From: Hemicordylus capensis
Taxonomy: Eukaryota; Chordata; Lepidosauria; Squamata; Cordylidae
Direction of reading: 5' to 3'
NCBI RefSeq assembly: GCF_027244095.1
Contig: NC_069661.1
Coordinates: 192,729,501 to 192,793,500 of the forward strand
Length of the DNA stretch: 64,000 nt
A program made the position numbers and the translations under genes. Positions within the stretch are counted from its first letter, which is position 1. Each line of letters begins with the position of its first letter. This document shows, piece by piece, positions 1 to 24,883 of this stretch. The notes below the pieces were generated by a model. That model was not told the DNA's origin and ran no database searches. It saw only the letters and a list, made by a program, of their open reading frames with translations.

Positions 1-387
1 ATTGTGGCAGCTTCCTATGTTCTCTTAAAGGGCCCTCCCAGCACTGAGAACAGTGCAGGTCAGAACAGCAGGAAATGGCTCCCACATTGAAGGGGTTTTG
101 CCAATGTGACCTGCTTGGAAAAATAGTGATGATCACTGCCTTATAAGGCATGTAGTGTCTGTTGCATTTTTAAAAAATGGACTTCTCTCCTGCAAGACTT
201 AAATTCAAGAATTTGGGCCTCTTAAATATTAATTCTACCTGTTGGGAGAGAGGAAGAGAGAAGGGAATAGGAAGAATAATGTGGATACTGCAGTAGCATT
301 TACAGACAAATTCTTGTGGCCAATCTTGGATAGTTTCTATGTTCATTTCACTGCCCCATTTAATTAAGAGGGGAACTTTTGGCCTAA

Positions 388-608
388 GAGCCCCTGGTGG
401 CACAGTGGTAAAAACTGCTGCCCTGTAACCAGAAGGTTACAAGTTCAATCCTGACCAGGGGCTCAAGGTTGACTCAGCCTTCCATCCTTCCGAGGTCGGT
501 AAAATGAGTACCCAGAATGTTGGGGGCAATATGCTAAAATCATTGTAAACCGCTCAGAGAGCTCTGGCTATAAAGCGGTATATAAATGTAAGTGCTATTG
601 CTATTGCT
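388..608 (+). repeat. tRNA-headed SINE, family A (copy 1)
   Basis: The head CCCCTGGTGGCACAGTGG and B-box-like GTTACAAGTTCAATCC are typical of a tRNA-derived SINE. The 3' part, with GTAAACCGCTCAGAG and GCGGTATATAAATGTAAG, resembles an L2/CR1-type LINE tail and ends in a CTATTG simple repeat. A near-identical copy lies at 36255-36488. Confidence 0.85.
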
Positions 609-1116
609 AGATCTAAGATAGCCAACCTCTTGCACCTGGGAGGAGGGGCTATGTGCCTCCCCAAGCACTTGGCTTTACAATACATATGGGGAAGTTCGGA
701 CAGTATGCCACCTTCCTATGATGCGACTGAAGTGATTTTGCCTTAAATGAAGTTCTACCTACCAAAAAATGTTTGTTTGGTTTTTTTAATAGGTGAATTC
801 TGGGAGCCACCATCTTGTGACCAGTACTGCATCACCATTCTAATACTAAGACTATTGTCAGTGTTACTGACTTTTGCAGCAGTCTTAATAGTGCAGAGGA
901 ATTATCCCAAAATGTCTACAGATCACTGAAATGGTAATAAGGTATAAAAACCAAATGATTTTTAACTATGGAATGAGGCCAAGATATAGATACACTGAAT
1001 TTATGAAAGACAGAGATGCCTAAGCCTGCATTATGGCACTTCTTTATGCAAGGGAGTTCTGGTGATAGCAATGCTACATGTACATGTAAATCAATGCAAA
1101 ACCACTCTTTGAAAGC

Positions 1117-1122
1117 TTTAAT
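1117..1122 (-). terminator. Candidate KRR1 poly(A) signal ATTAAA
   Basis: On the minus strand ATTAAA lies about 410 bases past the KRR1 stop. I saw no AATAAA between stop and this site in the sense strand. A variant hexamer by itself is weak evidence. Confidence 0.3.
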
Positions 1123-1533
1123 TCAAACATACTTGATATAAAACAGACCAAAAACATTAGAATGTTCATACCTAAACATATTGAATCGTTTATGTAATAT
1201 CAATTTATGTTTGTGCTTGGAAAAAAAGTTTATATCTTCCCATGAAAAACCTGTTCTCTCTTGTAGTTTCAGAGAAGCACTCACTGCAAGAGTCGAACAC
1301 AAAAATATTACAAATAATGTCACATATTTGAGCAATATTTACGCATTACAAAATCCTCTCAGTGACTGAAGTCACAATTCAAAAGTCCTTATTAAAAGCT
1401 TTAAGTCACTAGCTTTTCCCCCCACACGAGAAAAAGGTGAAGCTTTCATCTTTGATGAGGACTGCAAAGAAAGTCAGTTATAAATACGAAGATTCTTCCT
1501 CCTTTGAAAAAGAGAAGTACTGAAGCCTTTTAA

Positions 1534-14329
<12,796 letters not shown>

Positions 14330-14740
14330 GCCGCTTTCGCTTCACCGGGACATGAAAACTCCTCCTCCAATACAAAACCCGGAAACACCATGACAATGAG
14401 CGCAATGAATGCCGGGAGTCCTCCCCTTCTGCTTTGTTTTTTGCTGAAGATTGCAGGGCGGCTGAGTGATACATAGAGATAGGAAGGAAAGACAAGAACA
14501 ATAATACCACAAACTTCCGATTTTAAAAAGAACGTTGACATTGGCCATGGTTCTCCACGGGAGTGGAATGCCATCGCGCCTTTCGTAATTAGTATATTTG
14601 TTATGCCCTCGCTGAAAGTGGAAACTTAGTTCAATTTTATACAGGAAGTTCCAAAGAAGAGCGCAATTAAGAGACTCAAAGAGACGTGTGTACTCTAGTC
14701 TTTATCTTACCTCTACGTCGTCATAGCTCTCCCTGACTGA
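14330..14740 (-). promoter_or_regulatory. KRR1 5' flank and probable promoter
   Basis: This is the short non-repeat stretch between the KRR1 ATG and a Bov-B fragment at 14780. It and exon 1 are richer in CpG than the introns, as expected of a housekeeping promoter. No clear TATA box was seen next to the start. The transcription start cannot be placed from sequence alone. Confidence 0.4.
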
Positions 14741-14779
14741 ATGGCCGTTGCGGCGGTGCATTCTGGTCCTTGTAGTTAT

Positions 14780-14992
14780 CACTTTGGTGCTGGAGAAGTC
14801 TTTTGAGGAGACCAACCACATGGACAGCCAGGAAAACAAACAAATGGATCATAGAACAAATCAATCCAGCATTTTCACTTGAGGCATAAATGACCAGGCT
14901 CAAACTATCATACTTTGGACACATTATGCGAAAACCCAGCTCTATGTGGTCGCTAAGAGTCGACACCGACTTGATAGCACTTAATCAGTTAT
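14780..14992 (+). mobile_element. Bov-B (RTE) LINE 3' fragment with internal deletion
   Basis: TTTGGTGCTGGAGAAGTC, CAAATGGATCATAGAAC and CATACTTTGGACACATTATG are Bov-B ORF2 C-terminal sequence. It jumps from AAAACCCAGCTC straight to TATGTGGTCGCTAAGAGTCG, lacking about 170 bp present at 21671-21946, and ends GCACTTAATCAG. It lies about 450 bp upstream of the KRR1 ATG. Confidence 0.85.
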
Positions 14993-15229
14993 CAGTCGTA
15001 TTAACGGATTCGGGGGAGAGAAACTACTGAGCATCGGGCACGTGCCATTCTCATTGTATTGCCGTTACAGCCACAGTCTACATTGAATTCAGACTATAGG
15101 TTAGGGTGGCATATAGCAGTTCCTCGTTCAGATGAATTCCAAATGGCTTTGAAACAAAATCAGGATCATGGCTGATTTTATAGATTTAAGATGTTTGTAT
15201 ATTCTCACATAATTTACGTTTGTGTATTC

Positions 15230-15356
15230 TGAAAGGCATCATCTCATACTGTGAGTGGGATGGCAATGGTAAACCCCTCCTGTAATCTACCAAAGAAAAC
15301 CACATGGCTCTGTGGTCACCAGAAGTCGACACCGACTCAAGAGCTTTACCTTTATG
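15230..15356 (+). repeat. Sauria SINE, 5' truncated
   Basis: GAAAGGCATCATCTCATACT, GGCAATGGTAAACCCCTCCT, CAAAGAAAACCACATGGCTC and the Bov-B-type tail AGAAGTCGACACCGACTC then TTTACCTTTATG. The tRNA head is missing. Confidence 0.85.
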
Positions 15357-16572
15357 CTCCCTTACATAATTTACATGATTTTATAGATGTAAGACACCAC
15401 CACCAAGTCCTACAATGCTGCCTCATTGTGGTGTTTGTGTATCAGTTCATTTAAAAATCAATTCTCAATATGCCTGTGAATATTTCCTTTTTTTAAAACC
15501 TGAAGATTTGTCTTAATACAGTGTGCGTTCTCTCTCTCACGCGCGCGTGCACACACAATTAGTACTAGAAAATGTATTACCTGGTTTTAAAAAAATATCT
15601 GGCGCCAACTCTCAAAGATTAGACCTTTATATTGAATTAAACTTTGATGATAATCTTTCCGCTTTTTGACTCAAAGTTCTCAAAGTGGTTTACATATCAA
15701 ATTGATATATCAAATTAAAAACTTCATACTACCCAAGCCCTGCTGAGATGGCATGGCAAACGGCCACCCCCGCTCTCTAATCTCCTTACCCTGATTTCTT
15801 TACCTTTGGTGCACAGAGTGCACTAAACTCACCCCCACCTTCCTACTTATGGAGTGTGCTGTGTGCCAGTCTCCCCAACTCTGGTCTCTGGTAGTGGCTG
15901 CAGCCCTCTGATCACTCTTTACCTCGTGGCAGCTGAGATGGTGACTTTCCAAAGCACTGAATTAGCTTCATTCTCTCTCTTCATGTGTCTTCCCCAGTTG
16001 AGAGTTCGGTTGCTATCAAAAGCCATAGATCACAGTCTATGGCTTGGATGGATGATATCTTCTGTGATGATGGATGATATCTTCATGAGATATCATCTCA
16101 TGGATGATATCTTCTGTGTCCATTTCTAGCCATTCTTTCAGGTCATCCATCCATCCCTTCCTCCTCCTTCCTCAGGATCTTTTTCCTGCTAGCTTTCCTT
16201 CTCAGGTTAGTTGTGGTATTTGATATTTTACTCCTCTGAGGATATGTCAACAATACTTCAGTTTGTGTCTCTTAATTGTCTGTATTATTTGTTTATGTGT
16301 TTTTGCTTTTCGAAGTACTTATTCATTTGTTCTGCTGGTCCATTTAATCTTGAATCTGGGTCTTCCTAGGCCTAGTCCAACACTATCTATTACACCACGT
16401 TGCTGTTTTCAGTCTAAGAATAAACGTAATGCTAATCAAGCATTTACAGATCCCTGTTTTCCACTCACAAAGGTATTATGTATTGTAATTTGTTACCATT
16501 CAAGATGGGAGTACATATCTGTATCAAAATACATTTTTTTCCCCCAGAGAAGGGCAACATGCTTAAAAATCA
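15357..16572. other. Intergenic, no gene recognised
   Basis: Mostly unrecognised sequence. There is a short alternating CT/GC/AC tract near 15530-15557. Near 16046-16120, ATGGATGATATCTTC occurs three times, partly inverted. No open frame here resembles a protein I know. Confidence 0.5.
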
Positions 16573-17408
16573 ACATAGATATATTTCTCCTAGGTGTGCC
16601 CAGGGAAAATGTGTCCCAGCAGCCCAGCTGATTGGCTGGGCTGTGGAGGCGCCTGATTGGCTGGCACACCCAGGAGGAGGAGAATTGGCCAGCTACGAGC
16701 CAGGGCCGCTGGCGGGCCTGGCAATGGGTGGTGACTGTGGGCCCGGCCTGGCCGCGGTGAAGCAGTGGCGGGCCCAGCCGAGGGCCGATGCAGTGAGGCA
16801 GCCGGTGGCCGGGCGGTGGGCCCCGATACCTGGGCAGAAGGTGGGGGGAGAGGTGGCTGGCCTGTGGCCGGCCACAAAGACTGGCAAGCAGTGGCAGTAG
16901 GCACGACAGGCCGCAGAGGCGGCACTTGGCGTGGCGGTCCCACTGGCAGGACAGGCCGCGGAGGCGGCTCTCAGCCAGGCGGTGCCGGAACCAGCCGCCG
17001 AGGCCGCCGAGACCATGGGGGAGAGACTGGGGTGGGAGGGAACTGGGCAGCGGGACTTTCCTGTTTGCTGCCCAGGAGGAGGAGTGGCGGCAGCAGCAGC
17101 CCAGTAAGTAGAACTTTTTAAATGCAGGGGGACGGGGGAGGGCAAGAGGGAGTGGGGCAGGGGGGAGGACAAGAGAGAGGATCAGGGGAGGGGAGGGAGG
17201 GCAGGAAAGACTGGGACAGGAGAGTGAGAGGGAGGGGAGAGGGAGAGAGAGGGGTGGGAGGTGAGGGAGGGCAAGGGAGAGTGGGGTGAGAGGGAGGGGA
17301 AGAGAGGCAAGAGTGTGGGGCAGAAGGGAGGGAGGGAGAGTGGGGCAGGAGAGAGAAGGGAACAGCCAGCCCCAAAGAGCGCACAGATGCTCTGTGCGGG
17401 TTGGCTAG
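16573..17408 (+). mobile_element. Helitron-like nonautonomous element with GC-rich interior (copy 1)
   Basis: The 3' end has a 7-bp hairpin GCACAGA-TGC-TCTGTGC (17381-17397), then 7 nt, then CTAG followed by T (17405-17409), the Helitron terminus. The same end occurs at 30333-30361. The interior is very GC-rich, with three ATTGG (inverted CCAAT) boxes at 16631, 16656 and 16684 and a long G/A-rich strand. The 5' end near CTCCTAGGTGTGCCC is a guess. Confidence 0.6.
17115..17365. repeat. Polypurine (G/A) tract of about 250 bp
   Basis: The plus strand is almost wholly G and A with many GGG and GGGG runs (AGTGGGGCAGGGGGGAGGAC, AGAGGGAGGGGAAGAGAGG). It lies inside the Helitron-like element. Such tracts can form triplex or G-quadruplex. 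Proline/serine-rich open frames on the other strand are low-complexity shadows. Confidence 0.8.
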
Positions 17409-17409
17409 T

Positions 17410-19714
17410 AAAATATAAACCTTCCCTATTAGCATGCAATCGCAAAGTCACTTTCAAAGATAATATGGAAATTCTTCTTCTATATTGGAAACCCTGTAAT
17501 CAAAGCATTTTTTTAAAAAACATAAGCAAATCATACTGCACCAGAATCGTCTTCTGAAGCTTCTTTGAATGTTTGGTAATGGGCTTCTGGAGGGTTGGGA
17601 AGGAATTGGAAACTAGGAATAAAGAGTTGGAATAGGAACCAATTTCAGGTTTTTTCTCAGTAGCCCAGGTATTAATAGAGCGTACCACCTTGTGGTGAGC
17701 ACCATTGTACCACTATCTGGATTGGAGCTCTATTTGATGTATCACACAACACTGACACTATTACCTTAGTGGTAACACTCAGTAGCAGCAAGACAAATAG
17801 ATCAGACACTGAACTTATAATAAGCCTAGTTTCTTCTTATATCAGTTTCCCTTTTGTGTAGTCCTTTGTTATACAGATTATTATATATCCCAAAGAAATT
17901 CACATTTCTCTCCTTATTGTAAACATGACTATTTCACACATAGCCAGTTTGTGGGAAATGGGATAGATATTTAATGTACCAGATGACCAAATTGCTTTTG
18001 TAGGTTATATTGTCCTGTAAAATTCAATTACCTGGAGCATCATAAGAGAGGCTCCTTTGTCTAGCATGCTTCGGTTATGTGAGCTATACAGATGATATTC
18101 ACCATTACAATTTCCTAGTGTCCAATGAATCATGTAGAAGTTTTCATATCTTTGTAATTGAGAAAAGGTTACAACTCCAGTATATTAAACTCAACTCTAA
18201 CTTGGAATGCTTTTAAAGAACATACATGAATATTCAATTTGATCTCTGAAGTACAAAATATGCTGATCTTGCTGATGGTTTGGTGGTAAGTTCTTCTATG
18301 CATACCAATCAGTATTCAGTCTCATTTTAGTTGCATATAAAACAGGAAGAATCCTTGAACTCTGTTGGAAAGCAAGTCAGCAACACTCACCTCTGAATAT
18401 GCTTGATACCTTTTGAGACATGATATGCTGCAAACATTTTCAGCAATGAATTTCAGGAAAAGGCTTGAATTATTACATGCTCACATTATTAAAAATCAGT
18501 TTTGTTGATTATTTTATCAAATCAAATTTGTCAGATTAGTCAGATGAATTGATGAAACACCTTTTGATTGATTAAAAAAGTTGCCCCCAACCAACTAGGC
18601 AGATTAAAAAAAAATATTGTTAATACAAAAACCTTAGATGGCAACGGCCATCTTAGGAGAGTGCTTTCCTTTTCTGACACATAGAAGGAAATGCTTCTAA
18701 ACTAGTGTCTGCTGGGATGTGTATTTATGATCTAAAGACAAAAAAGTATGCTTTCCAAGCTATTACTTTAATTCATATACAAATATAGGCAGATTTAATT
18801 AAGACACACTATTAATTGACAGATTTCTTTAATCAGCCCTATAAAATATGTTGTGAGGTACATTATCATATTCAATTCTAGAGTATCCATCAATAAGAAG
18901 GGCTACTACAGTAAAATCTAAGTAGTGCAAAGGGAACTCACAAGAAGATATAGGATGCAAAAAGCCAGAATGTTAAGACTGTGTTCTTAGTTTCTGCTTA
19001 TCGCATGCTTTATCCTAAAAATCACAGAACTCTCTGAAAAGAATGATTAAATATGGCTGCCATTTGCAACTTAAAGATAATACAGGAAAATAACATATCT
19101 GTATGAACACATTTCTTAAATTACACAATTTGTCCTAATGCTCATAGCTGGGTAAAGGATAAATCAGACCAGGAGTTTCTTTGCGATGGATATCTTGTAA
19201 CCAGATGACAGAGATGTTATGGTGGACATCTTACAAAATTCTGTCTACCTTGAGGGCACATCAGTTACACTCCAGACTTAAACAGAAATAATAACCTGTA
19301 CAGACGTTTCACCTCACACATGTATTACTGAATGCTTGAGGGGCTGGGGGGAAGCAGGACTGTGCCTGCTGGCCAGCTTCCCCAATGCTGGCATGCCTCT
19401 GGCATGTCCCTTAGCATCTGCGTACTGTATGCAGCATTTGCATCTTCATCGGCCTCTGCACACACATTATTACAACATAAGTCCTCATAAGGGTCTCCAT
19501 GCACAAACAACTGTATGTGCACAGAGCTCCATGTAATCCGGAAGTTCCTGTGCGTGGGGGAGCCTTATGTATTCTGCTGTACACAAACAGAAACCTTACA
19601 AAAGTTAAACACTAAATGCGTGAGTGCTAGGGGCTTGGACAGCAAGTATGGTCCTGCTTCTTCCCCCCACCCCCCACCATTCAGTGAATGTGGGAGGGAG
19701 AATGAGTAAATGGC
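17410..19714. other. Intergenic, mainly unrecognised AT-rich DNA
   Basis: No coding sequence, RNA gene or repeat family recognised over about 2.3 kb. The texture is single-copy. A small G-rich patch lies near 19660-19700. Confidence 0.5.
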
Positions 19715-19952
19715 CTTGGAGTCAAGGGGCTTAGACAAATTCGTGGAGGACAGGTTTGTTGGCTATAGGCCACCTCCAGCCTCAGAGGCACAGATGCCAA
19801 TACCAGTTGCAAGGGAGCAACATCAAGAGAGAGGGCATGTCCTCAGCTCTTGCCTGTGGGCTTCTCAGAGGTGTCTGGTGGGCCACTGTGTGAAACAGGA
19901 TGCTGGACTGGATGGGCCTTGGGCCTGATCCAGCAGGGCTGTTCTTATGTTT
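19715..19952 (+). mobile_element. CR1 LINE 3' end
   Basis: GGGCTTAGACAAATTCGTGG codes for the family C-terminus (LDKFVEDRFVGY), followed by the 3' UTR with GGCCACCTCCAGCCTCAGAG and the end GATCCAGCAGGGCTGTTCTT. 5' truncated; nearly full 3' part. Confidence 0.85.
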
Positions 19953-21670
19953 CATTCCCTCTTTCCAAATAAACGTTGAAACTAAAGTACTGTGAAAAAG
20001 ACTAAGAATCTCTAACAAAATTTTCAGCACCAAACTGTAATTCCCAAGATTCTTGGGAGAAAGCCAGTTACATTTGTATTTTAAGGTATGTTTGTAGGTA
20101 TTCTCTGAGAGGCTGAAAAAGTTGATAGATTTGAACAGGTAGAATTTTGCAAAGCCAGAATAAATGATGTGGCAACTATGCAGCCCAATCCTATGTATGT
20201 TAATAAGTCCAAATGACTATGGTACAATTTATTCTTGGGTAAGTTTGTTTAGGGTCGCAGTCTTATAGAAAAGGCAAATGAGTCGTATTGTAGGCAGACT
20301 AATAAATGGATTTCCAGGGGTGGGGGCAAGGGTGTAGTGTCCCCCCCCCCGGATTGAGCTAATCCCACTGTATTAAATAGGGTTTACTTTCCAGTAAGTC
20401 TGTATAAAATTGAAGATTTTGCCCTGTCCCCCCCACCCCACCGGAAAAAGGTTTGTAGATGCCCATGGACTAATGCTAACATCTCTTGGAAATACTGGTG
20501 CAACATACAGTTGGTGCAAATGTGAACTGAAACTGACGCCTTCCAACTCTAATGCCCATTCTGAAAGAAACAGAGAGAAAAAGAGAAGGATATTTTTGTA
20601 CAATTTCATGTGTAACATGATAAGTAGAGGGCCTTTTCCCTACCACTAGGTGGCAGTAATTGTTCATTTCCTTTCATTTATTTGATCTGGGTTTAGATTT
20701 TGTTTTTATCTTTACTTCTAATTATGTCTTCAGCATTTTTAATAGTTTCATGGGTTTGTAGAAGTAGTTTATTAGTCCTGTAGGAGGGAAAGAAAACACA
20801 TTGCTGTTTTAAGCTGGCTACTTGTCTATTTTAAAGTTAAGCAAAATCAACAGCTACACTGCAATCCTGAAGGCTTCCAACAGCTGCAAACCTGTTGGAA
20901 GCTGCAATAGATTCTTCTTGGAAACCAAGAGCCAATTGATTATGGGCCATTAGTTTGGAGGCTTCAACTATCATAAAACAGGATGACCTTAGTAAGTAAA
21001 TATCTGAACCCATTTTTAATCTATGGAGCTTTAGTTTTCTGTCCTCGGACATTTGGATTACTAGAAAAGTCTGAACATGAAATGTTTCTATATCTAACTG
21101 TCAAACCCAGGATGTGAAATGTAATTCATAATTCTGGCCAGTTTTCCTTTAAGGAGCAGGCAAAACCACACATACTGGTGTATGAGAATTCACCTCTTGT
21201 CCTTGAATCAGGCTTGGGGAGGAGATGGATTTCCAGTGGCAGCCAGGAATGCAATTATGCTTGGGACACATCACCTACTAAAGGAACGTGAGAGTTCACA
21301 CACTTCACAAGCTTTGGATGGGTGGGGGCAAATTTCAGTGGTAATTTGGAGCTTACATAATGTGTAGAATAAGTCATTATAAAATGTGAAAATGCTTTTT
21401 TTAATGTATTATTGCAAGCCTCTGATTGTAGGAGAGGCTCCAAGTAGTAGTACCTGCAGGATATTAAAAACAAAACAAACAATAGTAGAAATAAAAATAT
21501 ATTGCTCCCATCTTGATGTTCCATAATGTAAAAACAGCAGTGGGTGTGGAGACAGGAAGTAATGAAGAAAGAAAACTCACATTTCTTCCCTGTTTGTTTT
21601 GTCTTCTAGTTTACACCCTTTATCCCTAACCCTATGCTTCACGACCTAGCCTTTTCCTGCCCAGTATTTT
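19953..21670. other. Intergenic; small repeats only
   Basis: Holds a diverged CAATCCTATG-type repeat (20180-20275) and a 28-nt-scale hairpin GCTTCCAACAG/CTGTTGGAAGC (20874-20904). Otherwise unrecognised. No gene seen. Confidence 0.5.
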
Positions 21671-21946
21671 CACTCAAGGCCCAAATGACCAGGCTCAAAC
21701 TATCATACTTTGGACACATTATGCGAAAACCCAGCTCCCTTGAGAAGTCCATCGTGCTGGGAAGAGTTGAAGGAAAGAGAAGAAAACGATGACCAGCAGC
21801 AAGGTGGATGGACTCAATTATGACAGCAATGAATGCACCATTGAGAGACCTTAAAGACCAAGTTGAAGTCAGATCATCCTGGAGAGAATCTATCTATGTG
21901 GCCATTAAGAGTCCACTCCAACTTGACGGCACTTAATCAATCAAAT
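21671..21946 (+). mobile_element. Bov-B (RTE) LINE 3' end
   Basis: Frame reads MTRLKLSYFGHIMRKPSS, LEKSIVLGRVEGKRRK, then WMDSIMTAMNAPLRDLK and RSSWRESIYVAIKS, the Bov-B ORF2 C-terminus. A premature stop follows KRRKR (CGATGA) relative to the family. It ends GACGGCACTTAATCAATCAA, the Bov-B tail shared by Sauria SINEs. Confidence 0.93.
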
Positions 21947-24739
21947 AGTATGCTCCATACTCCACCAAGCTAGCATACTCTAATTCCATTGATACCCAGG
22001 AATAATGCCACAGAACTGTAATGCTGGCACTTTCAAAGTAATGGAAACCCATGTGGATACCGCAGTCACAACATACCCCACAATGTTAATTTTCCCCACT
22101 ACCTTATCACCTAGCTTGATTTTTATCTGTGCTTTTTCAAAATAAAGGAGGGGGGAGTTCTAAACCACCCAGAGCTTTTCAACTAAATGTGTAACAGATA
22201 TTTCCATCCCATTCCTTACAGTCTTTATGATTTGGGTTGCCTTTATAAAACATCTGGTGATGCCCCAGAAAACTAGCCATGCTGATTCCAAGATCTCCTA
22301 TGTGGTGGCGACAAATTAAACAACAACTAAATAAAAGTTAAGGAGTGCAGTTATCCCTACCCTGGGATTAATGATTGGATATAATAAAACACCATTTTCA
22401 GATAATGCTGTGCAGCTTGATCAATATAAATAATTAACTTGTCAGTACCTTTTAATACATAGACCTAAAAAAAAGTCAAAAATTGTCTTGGAATTGCTTG
22501 ATTGTTGCTATATACAGTATGTGACTGAACAGGAGGGAGGAATTATTATTATTTTGGCAGCTTTCTGCTATTCTGTCACTTTTTTCTGAGGTGTCCTGTT
22601 TCCTCTAACAGCTGCATTACAGACAGAAGTTCAACAAATCGAACGTTTTCTCCACAGAAATGCATGATGGAAGGCTTCACCTGTTGGATTTGTCTGTCAT
22701 GTAGCTATCAAAGGCTCTGCCAGTAGCTCTGCCAGGGGGAAAAAGTGGCTCCCAATGGCTGACTCATCTCCCTGAGAAATTCATCGCTTCTTCATGAAGA
22801 GTGGAAGCAGCACTATGTAATTTCCTTTATCGCCACAGTATGACAGAATTTCATAACTACAGCCACAGCCCGCTCACTAAGCATCATTGCCATTAAACTG
22901 ATTCAAGAGCAGGAAATGACTTGTGATTTAAGATATTACACTTTGCACTGTACAAACTGCGAGCTTCACCACTCATCAGATACATTTGGCAGCTGGTACT
23001 TATTCTCTGACTTCAGTGAGCCAAGCAAATAGCAGCTGTTCATTAGGCAAAAGACATTTTAGAAGCATCTATATTATTTTCTGTAACTAGGCAATGGGTC
23101 ATCTCTTCGAATGATTTCAGGGACCAAATTAGATTTACCAGGTTGTTTTTAGATTTTAAAATGATGGAAGTCAGTCCACTGTTACTTCAGGTGGCTGCTA
23201 CATCAGTATTATTCAACTGCTTTGTAGATATGCCAAACTCTCTAGCCAATAACAGGAAAAATATGGGTTTTTTAATCTTAGAGAGAGGGGATGGTAGTGA
23301 GGAAGCTTTATGGACCTTAGGAAAGTTATAGCTGTATCTTTTAGTGAATGAAATATGGTAAAAATACAATCAAAAGTTAGCTTTTAGAATTCACACATTC
23401 ACTTTTCAGTAAAAAAAAAATCTCTAGAGCAAAGTGCAAATATGAAAGTATGTTAATTTAGGTATACATAAATGTTTTATGATGTCAGGAGAGCTTTAAT
23501 GGAGTGAGTCTGTTCAACATAGGGTGACCAAATGAAAGGGGGAACAGGGCTTCTGTATATTTGAATTATGTCAAAGAGTGTCTTGAAAAATGCCCTCTGC
23601 ACACAACTAATTGAAAAAAACAAAACACCCCTGAGCCCTGTTCTGTCCTTATTCAACTATGTGCAGCAGTGTTCCTGTTAACTTTTTTTCTCATGGGTGT
23701 GTAGAATGAGTTTTGTACTGTGCGGCAGTATCAAGGCAGTGTGTGCACACATTCATTCAGAAAGGGGCCTTCCTGATTCAACCAGAGCAGGATCTAAAAT
23801 TAACTGAGTGGACATAAAACAATGTGTGTGCGTGCACACACTCGCACATCTTAGCGGTCTTAGTGCACACTGTTGTACAGTATAGCTAGATACAAATAAT
23901 GGGAACATATCAGTTAGCCATGTCCTCCAGCGTGGATGCATGGCATGGCCATAGCTCTAACTCTCCCCGAATTCAGCATTTGTCTGCAGATGCAAACAAT
24001 GTACTCAAGGAGAGTTTTTCTCCGTGATTTGGAATGTTGGCATTTGTCTCTGCAAATGAACACTGTACCTGGGGAAAGCCAGAAGTGAGGCTAAAGAGCA
24101 TGCCAGAGCAGGGCTACCCGGCATGCTTCCATTTGCCCTGTATTTACCCAGTTTCAATTACGTCTGCACAGGGCTCAGTATTCCTTTGCTGCTGGGTCAC
24201 CCTACTTTGACAGTAGATTTAAGCCTCATTTGGAATTCAGCTGGCTGCTCACCATTTCAAATCACAGGGAGAAACACTCTCTGGGTTTGCCTCTTTTTTC
24301 ATTTGTCTCTTCAGATAAATGCTGAACCCAGAGAGAACCAAGGGGCATGGCTGCAGAGCCTGTTTGCACAGCAGGTATGGTTTACTGATGCACTCCCACC
24401 CCTCTGTAGTTCAACACTGCAGCCAGTTTGAATAAGGATTGAACAGGCCTCCTGATGAAAACTAACTAGCAGCAATTGTCTGTATTTTGGAAACTTTGCT
24501 ATAGTTCATTGTGCCCAACAATTTGATCTTGTTGCAAGACTGCAACAGCTATTTTGGCAAGGTCATGGGGGAGGATTTTACATGTGCACTGCTCTAAGTA
24601 GCAGCAGCTACAGTCATATATTGGCATCCTCCTCATACATTGCACTACTTACTTGTACAAAGTCACAGGAATTTGCTTGCACAAATTTGAGCAATTTTAT
24701 AACAGAATAATTGGTCTTGCTACCTCAGAAAATGAAGTC
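21947..24739. other. Intergenic; possible conserved noncoding stretch
   Basis: 22540-23110 is unrecognised, balanced-composition DNA free of visible repeats. Near 23520-23680 AGGGTGACCAAATGAAAGGG resembles the start of a squamate DNA repeat, and CAGCAGTGTTCCTGTTAAC (23655) another. No coding gene recognised. Confidence 0.45.
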
Positions 24740-24747
24740 CTATAGAC

Positions 24748-24883
24748 CAGGGATTCTCAGTGTTGGGTCCCCAGATGTTATTGGACTTCAACTCCCATAA
24801 TCCCCAGACAAAGGCCACTGGGACTGGGGATTATGGGAGTTGAAGTCCAATAACATCTGGGGACCCAACACTGAGAATCCCTG
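24748..24883. mobile_element. hAT-type MITE, perfect 60-bp inverted arms
   Basis: Two 60-bp arms are exact reverse complements (start CAGGGATTCTCAGTG, inner end TAATCCCCAG) around a 16-nt loop. Flanks CTATAGAC and CTGTAGAC are an 8-bp duplication with one change. No coding capacity. Confidence 0.92.

Noticed and set aside
1123-1369. Small open frames on both strands past the KRR1 stop
   Set aside because: They lie in the expected KRR1 3' UTR/flank, overlap each other, and show no family likeness.
16478-17457. Several 90-160-codon frames rich in Pro/Ser/Gly/Arg on both strands
   Set aside because: They lie in GC-rich, low-complexity DNA of the Helitron-like element, in overlapping frames on both strands. 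No domain is seen.
23519-24204. A single hAT element bounded by TAGGGTGACC and GGTCACCCTA
   Set aside because: Inverted ends exist, but flanks match at only 5 of 8 sites and the interior holds other repeat starts; chance pairing is likely.
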